From the NCBI GenBank assembly GCA_001792895.1, contig MARA01000040.1, positions 124,001 through 188,000 of the forward strand: a DNA stretch of 64,000 bases. Direction: 5' to 3'. This document shows, one piece after another, positions 22,701 through 35,370 of the stretch. The position numbers and the translations under genes are program-made. Every line of letters begins with the position of its first letter. Within the stretch, counting starts at the first letter, position 1. This DNA comes from Lentinus brumalis. Its lineage: Eukaryota; Basidiomycota; Agaricomycetes; Polyporales; Polyporaceae. The notes under the pieces were generated by a model. That model worked only from the letters and a program-made list of their open reading frames with translations, did not search any database and was not told the origin of the DNA.

Positions 22701-22847
22701 CAGCGGAGCTGGATAAGTTGTCAGCAAAGCTCTCTTTCCTCCAACGACTCCGAGTCTCCCGCCCTGCATGCCGCTATCTACTACAAGCGGAGACGCGATG
22801 CCGACGGTGACGTACACATGTAGCCGCTTTGAGACCGTACGAGTAAG

Positions 22848-23029
22848 AAAAACTTACTTGCTCGTCCCTCCGGTACGTCCTACTTGTGCGCTTTCCAGAA
22901 GGTCGCCGGTGGCTCGCGTCTTGCGCCTGGAGCTGTAGAAAAACTTACTTGCTCGTCCCTCCGGTACGTCCTACTTGTGCGCTTTCCAGAAGGTCGCCGG
23001 TGGCTCGCGTCTTGCGCCTGGGGCTGTAG
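22848..23029. repeat. 91-bp perfect-period tandem duplication, unit C only
   Basis: Two adjacent 91-bp units, 22848-22938 and 22939-23029, differ by one base (CTGGAGCTG against CTGGGGCTG). Each begins AAAAACTTACTTGCTCGTCC. The near identity shows a recent event private to unit C. Confidence 0.9.
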
Positions 23030-23688
23030 GTGTCGCGGTTGTGTCGCGGCGGACTCAGCGCGGTGAACTTGTAGGTGCCGGGTCCTCCTCTCCGTCTCCA
23101 TCTCTTGCGGCGCGTTCTCACAGTCTTTCGTAGTTTCCAGGTCGTTGGAAGGACTCTGCGTGGGCGGACAGAACGGGAGCGCAGAGGTCGATGGTGGTGG
23201 CAGGAGGCAAGACGCGGCATGCACGAGATCGCGTCAAGTTACCGGATAGGCGCCCGTTCCTTTTCCCCGCAGAGAGCGAATTTGGAGCGGGTTGCGAACA
23301 GCTTTCGAGAATGCGGAGGGCAGCGTGAACGGAAACCGGTCTATTTGTGTAGTCTACAGGATGTACTCTAGCCTACGAAGTACTTGTCCTCGCAGGCCAA
23401 ATACACGCCGTCTCCTGCCCACTGCGCGCGCGAGCCCGCCCCGAGGGCACACCATCTCGGCGGAGAGTCCTACTGCTCTATATGGCCCATAAACAGGGGA
23501 GGGGTCCTACTGTTCTATATGCCCCTCAAACCGCCCTTTCTGACGTTTTTATGTGCAGACTCTGCGTCGCTCGAGATGCAGTGGCAGTGCACACGAGGCT
23601 ACCAGACGGCGTACGTACAAGGCTTGGCGCAAAAATATATTTCCGTCTATGTACAAGCAGACGCGGCCAGCACGTACCGCGTACGCAC

Positions 23689-26642
23689 CACTGGCACCAC
23701 TTCCACCCCGCCGACTGTGGGATCTTGTTATCGTCGAGGAGTACGCGTGGGTCTTCCGTGAAGCGCGAGCCGTTCGCGCACACGAGGAGCACCGTCGAGC
23801 CGAACCCCTCGTCGTGCAGGTGCAGGTTCTCCTTGATGCCCTGCTCGAACGTCGGCCGGTGCAGGAGCGGCAAAAAGTCGTTCATGTTCGTGAAGTACAG
23901 GTCGACGAGCGTCGCGAGCAGGTCCGGCGGCGGGAAGTCCTTGTGCGGCGAGTGCTCGTCTTGAACATTCGACGTCAACCACTGAGCAGATCACGGGTGC
24001 ATGCGTCAGCCGCCTCTCACCATACGTGAAGATGCCGTCGATGAAGGCCCTCACTGGGTGCAGGCTCCAGTACTGCTGCCGCCGTCGCAGGAGCGTGTGG
24101 TGCGCCTCGGGGTCGATCGTCTTCGGGAGCTCGATCCCCGCGTACTCCTGCTTCAGGTCCATCGCCGTCTGGATGAACAGCAGGCTGCTCGACTTGCCGT
24201 GGTACCGCATCGAGCTCGGGTTCATCGACATCTTCCGCAGGCTCTGCACGATGTTCCGCTGCGCCACGATCTCGTCGTCGCTCGGGTCCAGGTCGTCCGA
24301 GTCCACCTGCGACGCCGGTGTCGGCGCGGGCGGCGACGTTATGTGAGACGGCTGCGCAGGCCCCGCGGGGATCCCAAACGCGGACTTGCTCGTCGCGCTC
24401 GAGGGCTCGCCGTTGCGGTCCGACAGCCATCCGTCCCTGTCGAACGAGCCGCCTAGCTCTTTCGTGAAGTCGGCGTTTGGGCAGAGCTGATGGAAGCGTT
24501 AGACTGCAACACGACGGTCGATGGATCACCATGCGAAAGGAACGATGGCTATGCCAGAGACGCATGAGAAGACAAAACGGTCGAAAGGATCAGGAAGGCT
24601 CCTAGATCCGGGATGAACGGTGACTTCGCCCGCAGACCTTGCGGAACATGGCCATACATGCGTGAGAAGCCATGTCGGCGTGCTTGTTGAACCGATACCG
24701 GCCAAGCGGAATAGCCATGACCCGACCAATCCACCCAATCCATACGGTGATTCGAGGGCGATGTGTACAGAGGCGGCGAGCCGTCAGACAGGTCGAACGC
24801 GAAGCGTGTGCCACCAATAGCTGATCACCTTTGATATATGCCGTAACAGCCTCTCTGCTAGTCCCGGGCTCAGACGATCCCGGCTTGGACAAAAAAAGGA
24901 GAGCAGACACCTCCCAGAACAACCCTCTCCAGTCCGGTGAGGCCAAGCCAGACGTGCATGCGTCCGCGGGTCGTTCAAACTGGATGCAACGGGTTCTTGG
25001 ACAGCACGAGACGTCCCAAAGGACATTGACAGCAGTGGCCAGAGCGAGCAGTTTCATCTCTCCATGGCGGAGATGTCGCAGGGAACGTCGGTGTCAAGCG
25101 GGGCCTCTGCGATACACATGATTCTGTCTCGTCCTAGTCACGCTCTCTTTGCTGTTTGGACGAGGCAGAACTGCGCATATCAGTGGAATGCGCCCCGAAC
25201 CCGGTCGCAAGAATTTGCCTCGACTGATCCTGCCTTCCGTGATCCTGACCTGCTTCCGCGATCGCCGAGTCCGGTCAAGTCTAGTGATGTCAATGGAACC
25301 TCGCACAGGTCTATGTACAACCTGTCCTTTCGCAGACGAAGGAAGGTCGTCAACAGTCAACACCTGGGTGGAGCTGAAAGAGGTGACCTTATCGATCACC
25401 TTGAATCTGGCGTGTAGCTACAGCGGGATACGTCACCTTCAAGCCCCAGCAGGCGGCCTAGAAGGTTGCATATCTCGCATGTCTAGAGTGACCCTTCTCG
25501 AAAGAGGAAGAAGTCACGGTAATCGACAGGTAGTCTCCTTCCTAGACGATTAGGGCGCGGACAGAACAACGCGATGTGTGCCGTCGTCCATTCGAAGGGG
25601 CTGAGTGGGTTCTTGGACAGCAGTAGTGCATACGTGCACCCATTAAACCGCACTCAAATTCTGCCCTTACGCCGGTAAGGAGAAGTCGACAGACCACACA
25701 TCGCGTTGGATGTTGGCAGTAGAGGTCATGGCGGCCAGCATTCGTCCATGGCGGCGCAGACGTCGCGCAGTCAAGCGGGGCGAGGGGGCGCCACGACTCC
25801 GAGCGCGACGGAACCCCACACCCACCTATACCAAACGTGCCAGACGTTATATGCACGGTTGTGTCTCGTCCTCTAGCCTGTTCTCCTTCCCGTTGTGGAC
25901 GACAGAGAACCGCGCCTATAACGTCTGTCTCGCGAGGATGTTAGACGGGAACACGTAGCCTATCCTGACCCCAGAACCGGGCGAATATCTGACGGCAAGG
26001 CAAGCTCAGTCGAGGCTTCCCCCTTGGGAATGAATCTGACATTACCCCGGGATCGGGGATAAGCCTCTGGCGAGTACGGGTATGTTTGTGGCAGCGCCGA
26101 GGAAGTCGGGAGGACTAGCGGGAGTCGAGACACACACCTTATTCAGCAGTTTCTCCATCTTCTCCAGGCGGGTCTCGAGACTCTCGACGTAACTGGGAAA
26201 TGCGGGAGCTTACTCAGCAGATGACGCGCGGGAGGGCGGTGTACTCACCCCTTTGGAGGGCCGCGCTTCTGGGGGGAGCTGAGCACGGTGCACGGCGAGG
26301 AGCACGATTGACGACGCACCTTGGCAGCCTCGACATAGGTGCACTCGAGCCTGTAGGACACGCAGTTCGAGCAGCGGTTGTTGGGCATCTGGGCACCATC
26401 GCCTGGGAACGGAGGGGCGTGAGCGGGGATCCTCACCGACATTGCTGCACTGCACAGACGAGACACGGGCACTCACATCGTACTGCGGGCGGTGGGGGAT
26501 CGTCAGAGCATTTGAAACGGTCGCGGGGAGAGTGGGACGACGTACTCTTCTTGCGCCTGCACATATCGCACGCGCGCTGGATCCTGCGCTTCTTCGCGTT
26601 CTGCACCGAGCCATCGTCGTAGTCCTCTTCGGGGGACGACAT
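23689..26642 (-). pseudogene. Zn2Cys6 transcription factor, 3'-truncated, unit C
   Basis: Same exon chain and zinc cluster as the A copy, starting at ATG 26640-26642. All introns are conserved in position, including the two around the six-base exon. The fifth intron is 1652 nt (24487-26138) because it holds extra sequence. No MITE follows: the frame past the last donor runs through the uninterrupted target site and stops at 23526. Coding differences from A are few. The zinc ligands, linker and coiled coil are unchanged, so the N-terminal half could still encode a DNA-binding, dimerising fragment. Confidence 0.83.
24487..26138. other. Enlarged fifth intron of the regulator gene, unit C
   Basis: In unit A this intron has 329 nt; here it has 1652 nt. 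The right end (from about 26030, ATTACCCCGGGATCGGGGAT) is homologous to A, while 24490-26030 is not. Inside, two segments look like a diverged direct duplication: about 24985-25240 and 25600-26020. They share GGTTCTTGGACAGCA, AGTCAAGCGGGGC-like and GTGTCTCGTCCTC-like phrases in the same order. No terminal inverted repeat or LTR was found and no gene is recognisable. It may be the ancestral intron content lost in A, or an insertion. Confidence 0.55.
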
Positions 26643-28446
26643 CCGTGAAGAGCTGTCCTGTCCGCGTGCGTAGTCGAAGTTGAGGTGAGGGCGGGAAGCA
26701 AGGGGGGATAATAAGGAGAGAACAGAGCGAAGTCGAGAGGCCCGAAAAGGACATTACACACGCGACGCGTTACCCGGCAAACCGCGCGGCATGGGTGTCC
26801 GCGATTGGCGGACATCGTGCCACCTCGCGCCGTCCCCCGAGGAGGTCCTAGTCATCTCCGTCCACGAACCAGCTCGGACCCGGCCACCTCCTCCTCAATG
26901 ACGACTCGACTCGGCGCTGCGGGGACGCTCCATGCTCGCAGCCAGGAGCTGCCATTGGCTCGTCGCAGCCGCCCGCGACGTGCCCTCCTCTGCCAACTCC
27001 TCACCGCAGGCCATGCAAGAGCCCCCTCGACGCCCGCACGACACGTCCGCCCTCTGAACGCCTCTCAAGTGTCCGCCTGCGTATCTGTCCCACGCCTCGC
27101 ATGCAAGCCCGTCCACTCAAGCATCCCGCGACGCGCACGCTGCACGGCCTTCCCGCCAGTCCCGTCCCTCGTGCTATCTCGGTGAGTGCTCTGTCCCTTG
27201 CTACCCCTACCATCCGCGACGCCCGAACACGGCCTCCTGCACACGCTCCGCAGTACAAGACACGAAGGAGCTCGCGCATTCACTCAAGCTATTGCCGCCA
27301 GCCTGCGTCAGGGGCATCCATAGGTGCGTTACTTTTGTTTATTCGTACAACCGAGTCTCCCTACCGACCGCATCCTTCCTGCAGCCCTCGTACCCAGAGA
27401 GCGCGTCCAGATTCTCCCACCGCCTCTCCAGAACCCCGCGTACGCCTCGTCTCTGTCCCGTCCCAACCCCCGCCCGACTCTGCTCGTCGTCCCAACGCGT
27501 TCCCTCCGTCCTGAGCAGCCTGCGTACCGCTGTACACCTCGCATCAACCGCTGCACGCCCCTCCCATGCACTCGCCGCCTACGTCAACGACGAGTGAGCG
27601 CGAGTCGTATCTACTACATGTACAGTACTGCTCTCAATACACGTCTTTCACACTCACTGGGGCGTGCGAGTATCGTTCGTTGCGACGCCGCGCATAGCCC
27701 ACCTAACACCTCGTAAGTACCCAATCACTTCGCTTCTGCCGCGCGCGCACTCACCGTAGCCTCCTCGCCGCGATAGCCCCAGCCCGGGTTCATCCTGTCG
27801 TGATGGACGTGCTCCGTCAAAGGCGCGGGATAGCGTCGCGCAAGAGACTGAATATAAGCGTGAGTATATCGTTTTTCCCCAATCGTACATGTGAAGTCTC
27901 ACCAGATGGCACACGCGTAGGCCGCAACATGCTGGCTCAACAGGCGACTTCGACCGCGCTGCCCAGACGATCCGGAGTCAGCATACAGAGCCTACCACGC
28001 GCAACTGCGACTGTCAACTCACCGGACTTGCGGGCGGACGAGATGGAAGTTGTGCTCCCGACGAGCAAGCGGCGAGCAGGCCGCGGGGGCCCGCTGAAGT
28101 CGTGCTCGAACCCCTTCCCTCAGTTCAATCGGCCAGAAGAGCACGTCAGAACGCCGTGGATCCTCGTGAGTCGGTCGCACGACGGCTGCACGGCCGGACT
28201 ACGCCCGATGGTTCATACAGTACGCACCTGCGCTAGCATAGAGTGCTGAGACACGCCGCGGACAGAGACATCCGCCGCCGCTCTGCGTGTCCACTCGACG
28301 ATGCGCGCCCACTCCTTCCGAACGCCTCACAGCAGCTAGCTACACACGAACGACGCGTCAGTTCTGTCGCACGAACCCAGCGCGAACTTCGAAGACGACT
28401 CACGAGCGACGGCGCGACGGTCCTCCAGACACGCACGCGACTACGA

Positions 28447-29550
28447 TTACCCGCCGGTCTCCCAGTGCAACGAGCACCACGGCCGCTCGGCACTGCAGCG
28501 GACGAGTCCTGAGGCCTGAGTACTGGGTCCTGTGCGCACGCACATCCGGGAGCGAGCAGGACGCACATCCGGGAGCGAGCAAGACGCACCTCTGCCGGCT
28601 CAGTGCACGGGAACGCAGAGTTCGTCCGCCCGCGGGCGAGCCTGAAAGCAAGTAAGCCCGCCGCCCGGACGTTGCAGGCGCATCCTCAGGCTGACGTACC
28701 TCTGTCTGCATAATGCAGTCGAGGTCAGCCTCGAACTCATCCCGGGGACGCGTCTCCCTTCGACGCAGCGACGAGCCGTGTACATCCGCCCGAGGACCAT
28801 GTTCCGCGTGTTCAAGGTGCCGGCGCCGTCCAACGCTACTCGCGGGCTTTCGCATGCACGGCCGACGCCTGAACGAGTGCGGTCAGCAGACGCACACGAA
28901 GATCGAGAGAGAGGAGGCGACGACGACGTACCTGCCCGGCCTGCTCGGAACTGGAACGCATCGCTGCAAGCGACGAGGGACAGCTGCGACGCGCGCGGAA
29001 CGCGTACACTCCCAGTGCGCTGCCATGGTCCCCAGCTTCGGGTACCAGGGACCCGGCCGCATCGAGCACTCCGGCGAGGACTCGGAGGTCAGACGAGTCA
29101 GTACTGGCTGTGTACTCGAAGGGCGTGAGTGTCAGAAGTAGCAGACAGGCTGCAGCTCGCGGGACGCACTTACTTCGCAACTCGGGACTCGGAAGCGGAC
29201 CGCTCAATACGGCCAGTCCGGAGCCTGCGAGCTTGGAATGCCGGTGAGAGCTCGTCAGGGCATTCACGCAAGGGACGCGGCTCACCTTCAGCGTCGACTC
29301 CAAGGATCCAAGTGCTATGTAGACCAGTCGACCTCGGACCTGTTCGGTATGTAGAACCTGTTGATACATCGTCATTAGCCCGCCAATATGATTGTCACAC
29401 GAGAGCGCAAACATACCAGTGCGCTCGGACAGCCCGAGTGTGTGCCGATGATCAGGGCCAGCCTATGGATGGCGAGAGCGTGAGTAAGGTGGCCCGGCAT
29501 GTATGTACATCCCTGGAAGACATACCGGTGGTCACGGGAAGCGGAGGCAT
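28447..29550 (-). pseudogene. Unrecognised eight-exon gene with two stops, unit C
   Basis: Homologue of 8113-9213 with the exon order kept. It shares the TGA in exon 2, so that lesion predates the duplication or the start model is wrong. In exon 4 it has TGG where A has TAG, but TGA (29204-29206) where A has CGA, so A and C were disabled separately in this exon. The terminal stop here is TAA (28447-28449). The LPVLAGVLDAAGSLVPEA block is retained with substitutions. Indels alter the exons nearest the stop. Confidence 0.5.
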
Positions 29551-29724
29551 CGTGTCGAGTAGGGCGTGGAGAACGAGAGAGTCGGCGAGCTTGGGCGCAC
29601 GAGTACTAGAGGTTAAGAACGTCAGCGTAGGTCCGGACAAAAGTACAGAGGACTAACGTGGTATAAGGCCGGCGGACCAGACGTCGACGAGGTGTGGAGA
29701 AAAGACAGCACGGCGTAGAAGACG

Positions 29725-29821
29725 AGAGGTCGACGAAGAGAGGAAGGAGAGAGAGGCTGGCGAAGGGAAGAGGATGTGAGTGACGGAGAGAGTGAGCAGC
29801 AGCGCAGTACTTATACCCACC
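29725..29821 (-). promoter_or_regulatory. TATA-like core promoter, unit C
   Basis: TATAAG on the minus strand at 29810-29815 with the C/T-rich leader kept despite small indels near 29690-29750. Its conservation alongside a stop-containing gene is notable. Confidence 0.5.
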
Positions 29822-31227
29822 GAGGCAGTTTCCGAGCCACGGAAACACGAACAAACTCGCACAAAAAGCAGGACAAATATGCGGAGCTCGGCGAGCCAAG
29901 CCCGAGGTGGGTCCTGGCAGCGAATCGACCAGCGGGCGACAGCGTGGATTGGGGCGGGGCTGGGAGCTTGCGAGCACCGGGGTGCGATGGACCCGCACTT
30001 CGAGCCTTCGGAGTGCGTTTCATGACTCGCAACAGCTCGGGCGCCGCTCGCCTAGCTCGGCGCTATTTGTCGCATCAATTGGGGATGCTCGCAATTACAG
30101 CGAGAGTCTGGGGAGTGTGGGCGGGCGGATAGGCTGGGAATGGGTATTGCGCCCGTTTCCCCGTGTTCCCGCTTTCCCCGTCAGCTGAGTAGCGGAGCAA
30201 GCTCATGTACATTACTCAGAGATGTTTGAGCGCTTGAATGAAGCCGATCCAGCGTTGACGTGAAGTGCGAGCTCGAGTTTCTTCGAGAGATCTGGCTGGA
30301 TAGACAGGATGCGCCATGTTTAGTAGAATCCAAGTGTATCTCTGAGAATATGCGTCAGAACGGTGCTCTATATCCTACCGCAGCTGTGCGCTTACCGCTG
30401 AGATGTATCTACGTAGCTGAGGGAGGGTATTCGGTGCGGACGAAGGCGAAAGGCAGCGGGCGGCAGCCCAGATCCAGATCTGTGCAAGGCGTAGTGGTGG
30501 AAGCGCCAAGCTGCCCGCGGAGCCCGGACTTGCTCCGTGAACGCCGACTGCCCGTATTATGCTTCTGTCCACCTCTGCAGGCAGTAAAACTCCCTCAATA
30601 TGTGCTGCTGTGTCTGCGCCGGACTCTGAGTATAGATTTCACCATAGCTGACCTTTAGATGCAATATGTCAGACTCTGCGGGACTTGCGGCCGCGTAGAG
30701 GTGTGACGGAGCTCCCTTCACGCGGAACAAAGCCCAGCAATTCGTACAAGGTCGAACGAGCAGCAACTTACACCAGTACTATACCGACATGTGTCTACAA
30801 TGCCCCCGCTCTCGCGGCAAGTCCGTAAAGCATCCTGTTGACTCAGGCATGGTGTTCTCTTCAGTGTGTTGTATTCTAGCCTAACCAACAGTTCTAGGGA
30901 TGTCATATGCTAAAGCCATCTTGTGGATGCGAGCAAAAATCCGCAGGATGGTCTTGAAGCGACTCCGTCAGTTGTCCGCTTCTTAGCCCCGGACTGCAGC
31001 TGACACGGCAATGAACAGGGCTCATAACAGCAGATGAGGACGCTATCATGAGCTGGAGCTCGTTCGACCGCAGAGTCACGCAAAAGTACGGCGTGCTCAT
31101 CGACGGCTGGCCGTTTGAGCTCGTCCCCTTCAAGGACCTCAGCAAGTCGACATCCTCGCTCTCCGTCCTGGACACGCTGTGGCTGCGGTGGAAGGTCGGC
31201 CAGACCTTCTTCCGGAAGGCGACCCTG

Positions 31228-31660
31228 TGATGAAGTCTGAACCTGTGAAGGCTATGTCGCAACGACTAGCAGACGAGTGGACAACAAGTCCTCAGTCAGT
31301 TAGAGCAAAAGACTGAGGAGACGAAGCCCAAATGTCCCTCCTTATATACTGTGCAGGAGTAGCATGAGTAAGCAACAGAAAGGAGAGCATGTGACGAGTC
31401 TGAGTCAGAGCGAGTAGAGATGACTCAGACGACGACAAATTGGAATGGTCACAAGGCAGTCCAGAGATATCTAGAAGAGTCCGGAGCGTTGTAGAACGCA
31501 CTGGAATGTACTGGACAAAAGAGAAGCCAGGTAACCACATGGTTTCGTAGTGTATGCCTAAAAAGGAAAAGAAGAAGCATAGCCTTAGATCTATCGTAAG
31601 AGGCTGTGCCCATAGCGCCTAATGCGCGACTAATGTCCATAGTACATAGTAAGTTCAACA
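31228..31660 (-). repeat. 3' LTR of the copia element
   Basis: 433 bp, two substitutions from the 5' LTR. It lies next to the polypurine tract and directly abuts the CCCTG target copy at 31223-31227. Confidence 0.95.
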
Positions 31661-31669
31661 CTCCCCCTC
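31661..31669 (-). promoter_or_regulatory. Polypurine tract of the copia element
   Basis: GAGGGGGAG on the element's strand, immediately before the 3' LTR. This is the usual primer position for plus-strand DNA synthesis. Confidence 0.8.
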
Positions 31670-31671
31670 GT

Positions 31672-32211
31672 TCAAGACGCGGAGGTGACAAGACCCGTCT
31701 TCGAAACGAAGTACTCCAAGACGGAGAATGACGCATTCTTAGACAGACAGTCCGCCAAATTCTCCTTACTAGGGACCCAATAGATGTCCATGTTCGGAGA
31801 AGCCGCATATTCGTTGACGAAGTGGAAGTGAACTTCGACATGCTTGGTACGTCTGTCGACGGCTGGGTTCTCAGAGAGGAAGATCGCGCCATGATTATCA
31901 ATAAGCAAGGGCGTAGCCGCACTCATATCGTCCCCTAACTCGTCTCCAAACGTCCTCAGCCACATCATCTGACGCGCAGCATCAGAAGCCGCCTTGTACT
32001 CAGCCTCAGTAGACGATAGGGAGATGGTCGTCTGTCGGCGGATACCCAAGACACGGCTCCTCCTGCCATCAGGAAGATAAAGGCTGTTTGCGAGTGCCGA
32101 TCGTCGCGATCCTCTGCCCAGTCTGAATCGGAATACGCGATCAGGCCGCATTAGATGCACCGTCGTATCGTAGGCGATAATGCGATGTACCTCGGAGATA
32201 CCGTAAGACAT
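31672..32211 (-). pseudogene. Copia RNase H and polyprotein end
   Basis: After a frameshift just upstream of 32100 the frame carries SLSSTEAEYKAASDAARQ and WLRTFGDEL, then LLIDNHGAIFLSENP, RRTKHVEVHFHFVNE and ADCLSKNAS, the conserved C-terminal blocks of copia RNase H. It ends just inside the polypurine tract. Confidence 0.92.
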
Positions 32212-33142
32212 AGAGAAGTCGGTTTAGGTGATCTTCCGAAGGGTTCGCAGTGTACTTGCCAAGACGGTTGATGGCAAACGCGAGATCTGGTCGCGTCCCA
32301 AGACAGGCGTAGAGAAGACTGCCCATCAAGCTCTGGAAACGCAGACGAAGTTTCGCCGGTGCTTCTGCCGTTGCAGCTTCAAGAACTGCTCCAGCAGGGA
32401 GAGGAGTACGCGCAGGCGTGCAGTTGGCCATCTGATAGTTCTCGAGAATGGCCTCGATGTACTCTTCCTGGTCGATGTCAAGTGTCCGTGAAAGACGATC
32501 TCGACGTACACGAAGACCAAGGAATCGCTCGATGGGACCCAAGTCCGTCATCTTATACTGCTTGCCCAACGCCTTCTTGACCTTGTCGATGTGCCCTCGA
32601 CTGTCACCCATGAGAAGTAGGTCGTCGACATAGAGGACAACGATCGTAACACGGTCTGGGTCTGTATCCCCCCCTTGTCGGCGATATACGTAGACTCCGG
32701 CATCAGAGTATGTCCGTACAAATCCCTGTCCGATGAGCGAGTCGTGAATCTTCTTGTTCCACTGGCGAGAGGCTTGCTTAAGACCGTAGATGGCCTTCTT
32801 AAGCAGACAAACGTAGTCCTCCTTGCCTTTCACGACCCAGCCCTCGGGTTGTTCCATGTAGACCTCCTCGTCCAAGTCTCCATTGAGGAACGCAGTCTTA
32901 ACGTCCATCGCGTCGATCTCCCAGTCCTCTAGGGCAGCATGCGCAAAGAGATACCGGATAGATTCAAACCGAGCGACAGGAGAGAAGGTTTCATGGTAGT
33001 CCTTCCCATAGACCTGCGTAAAACCTCTCGCAACCAGACGCGCTTTGTAGCGACCGTCCGATTTGCGATCATAGACCCAGCGATTTGAGACAACGGCTCG
33101 GTCCTTTGGACGAGGAACCAGAACCCAAGTCTTGTTCGCCAT
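32141..33142 (-). pseudogene. Copia reverse transcriptase (RVT_2)
   Basis: A long intact stretch of 333 codons. It begins at KTWVLVPRPKD and includes KARLVARGFTQVYGKDY, the catalytic block DAMDVKTAFLNGDLDEE, IYGLKQASRQW, the active-site VVLYVDDLLL and MGSLLYACLGTRPDLAFA. All are hallmark positions of copia reverse transcriptase, and the catalytic aspartates are present. A frame change follows near 32150. Confidence 0.95.
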
Positions 33143-33308
33143 GAGAGACTCATACTCCGAGCGTTCAGCTTCGTGCCATAACTTCGATCCGGTGAAGCCA
33201 TGGCGTCCTTATGATGTTCAGGAATGCCAGACTTGTACCGCGAATAGAAGAGATGGGCTAGAATTGCTTCAGCTTCACGCTGATCACCGTCCTTATCCGT
33301 ACGCGCAT

Positions 33309-34288
33309 CTACTCTAGAGGGTTGTTCGTCACCGTAGACATTGTCCTTCTTGTACTTAGCAGGCGGGTTACCCTTGTTCTCCCGTTGAGAGCGACGAGGA
33401 GGAACAGGATCACCACCCTCAGGAGGATGACGTTGTCGCTGATGACGAGGCGCGGCAGGAGGAGGACCTGGTGCAGGTGGTTGCTGTCCGATCTGCTGAG
33501 GCTCGGGCGGCGCATCAGCAGGTGGAGCAGGTGGAGGAGCAGGAGCAGGGTCTGGAGGTAGAGGAGCTGGAGGTTGAGGAGCGTCCAATCATCGTCGGGA
33601 TGATCAGGAATTGGAAGTTCAGCATCACCATCATCTGGTGGCTGTAGATCAGGGAACGGACTGTCGTCGGGGGTAGCTCGACGAGTGCCGGTGTCCGCAC
33701 GTGCAGGGAATATGGTCTCATCGAAGATAACATCGCGAGATACTTCGACTTGACGGGTGGTCGGGTTCCATAGGCGATACCCCTTTGAACCCGGCTCATA
33801 GCCCACAAACGTCCTCTCAACCGCCTTCTGGTCGAGCTTCCCTTGACGTTTGTCGCGCTGCACGTGTACGTAGGCTTTGCACCCAAACACCCTGAAGTAG
33901 AGACGTCCGGCTTCTTGCCGGTCCAGATGGTGATGGGGCACTCCCACTTGAGACGTTTCATCGGCTGACGGTTATAGACGTGAACGGCAGCATCAAGAGC
34001 GAGCTTCCAGAACCCATGAGAAAGACCAGCGAAGTGCAGCATGCACAACGCCTTCTCAGAGATCGTGCGAATGAAGCGTTCAGCTCGTCCGTTCTGCTGT
34101 GACGTTCCCGGCATCGTCTTGTCATGCTCAATCCCGTATTCTCGTAGCAAGGCTTGGAATGAATCGGACATGTACTCCCCCCTCGATCGGATCGAACACA
34201 CTTCAACTTGTGCTCCGTCTGTGTCTCAGCCCAAGACTTGAACTGCTTAAAGGCTCCTCCTGATCTGACTTACGCTTGAGGCGTATAC
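33309..34288 (-). pseudogene. Copia integrase core and C-terminal part, frameshifted
   Basis: Contains the last catalytic block with GTSQQNGRAERFIRTI (the copia form of the glutamate motif), preceded by VRSDRGG in another frame. The C-terminal phrase LYFRVFGCKAYVHV then GYEPGSKGYRLWNP is typical of copia integrases. A Pro-rich hinge precedes reverse transcriptase. At least three frame changes occur here. Confidence 0.88.
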
Positions 34289-35370
34289 TACAGCCAGTCC
34301 GGAGCAGTCGTCGACGAAGACACAGAAGTAGTTGTAACCACCGATCGACGTACCAAGAGGTCCCGCGACGTCCATATGAACAGAGCGAGAACGACTGTGG
34401 CACGTTTCTCAGAAGGAGGGAAGGGTCGACGAGTCATCTTCCCTTTCGCACATCCTTCGCAGGGTTTGTCTGAGGGAGGACCAATGCCATCCAAGCCAGT
34501 GGTCGCATCAGGCAGTCGCTTGACAGCTTCCTTGCCTGGATGTCCCCACCGCTGATGAACTAGGTCGTGTTCGAGTATGGAACGGGAGGCATCAAGAACG
34601 CCGGTGTCCTTCTTCCCTTGAATGTAAAGCGGGAAGAGGTACAAGTTGAGTCCGGAGATGTAAGAACCTTGCAGAACTTTACGTCCGCGGATCTCAACCG
34701 TCGAGCCAGAAGAAACTCGGCCCTTAGGCCTCGAGTTGTATATGCTCATATGTCCATCACCTTGGTAAATGAACGAATCACTGCGCTCAATCATCCCCGT
34801 GGAGAAGAGACGTTGATCTCCTGCTGCAGGAATGTAGCAGACGTTCTTGAGAGTGACTTTGACTCGCTCTCCGTCCACTTCAGTGTAACCCACAACAGTA
34901 CCTTCCCCGTAGCATGCGATCTCGCCGGCTTGGCCTTCCTGAGCAGTTCTGAAGTACTTAGGTTGCTCGTATGCTTCATAGTCGGCAAAGTCAGACTTGT
35001 TTCCGGTTACGTGCGATGAAGCACCGGAGTCCATGAGCCAGATCGTCTGAACGCGTCCCTCAGCAGCGTCAGCTGCGTTGTAGAAAGAAACAGAGAGCTC
35101 GTTCGCGATGTTTGCTACAGGTACAAGAGAGGAGATAGTATGCGCATGATTATGTCCGTTCGATGTCCCAGTTCCTTTACCAGCCTCGTTACCACCCTTG
35201 CCAGAGCCAGAGTCCTTGCCCTTCTTCTTGTACCGCGGACTCTTCTCCGGGTACTTCTTATAGCAGTTAGAAGAGTCATGGTTATCCTTGCCGCAGTGGG
35301 TGCAAGGAGTGCGAGGTCTCTGCTTCGGCTTCGAGATCTTGTTCGCCTGGCCAAGCGACGTACCACGCAA
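34288..35370 (-). pseudogene. Copia zinc knuckle, protease, pre-integrase and start of integrase
   Basis: One open stretch contains the CCHC zinc knuckle (CTHCGKDNHDSSNC), the aspartic protease active site (IWLMDSGASSHVTG) and the HHCC zinc domain of integrase (HQRWGH...CEGCAKGKM). Near 34400 the frame changes; in another frame HMDVAGPLGTS and VFVDDCSG show the first integrase catalytic aspartates. These are class-defining motifs in the expected order. Confidence 0.92.

Larger units (their letters stand above)
19213..29938. repeat. Array unit C (about 10.7 kb)
   Basis: Third copy, clearly diverged from A by substitutions and small indels. It lacks the MITE and keeps the uninterrupted target site. 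It carries a private 91-bp tandem duplication (22848-23029), and its regulator gene has a 1652-nt fifth intron (24487-26138) where A has 329 nt. That intron difference explains most of the extra unit length. The minus-strand pseudogene at its right end has a different nonsense codon in exon 4 from the one in A and B. Confidence 0.9.

Noticed and set aside
24487..26138. Insert in the unit C intron as a DNA transposon
   Set aside because: I could find neither terminal inverted repeats nor a target duplication at its edges, and no transposase motif.
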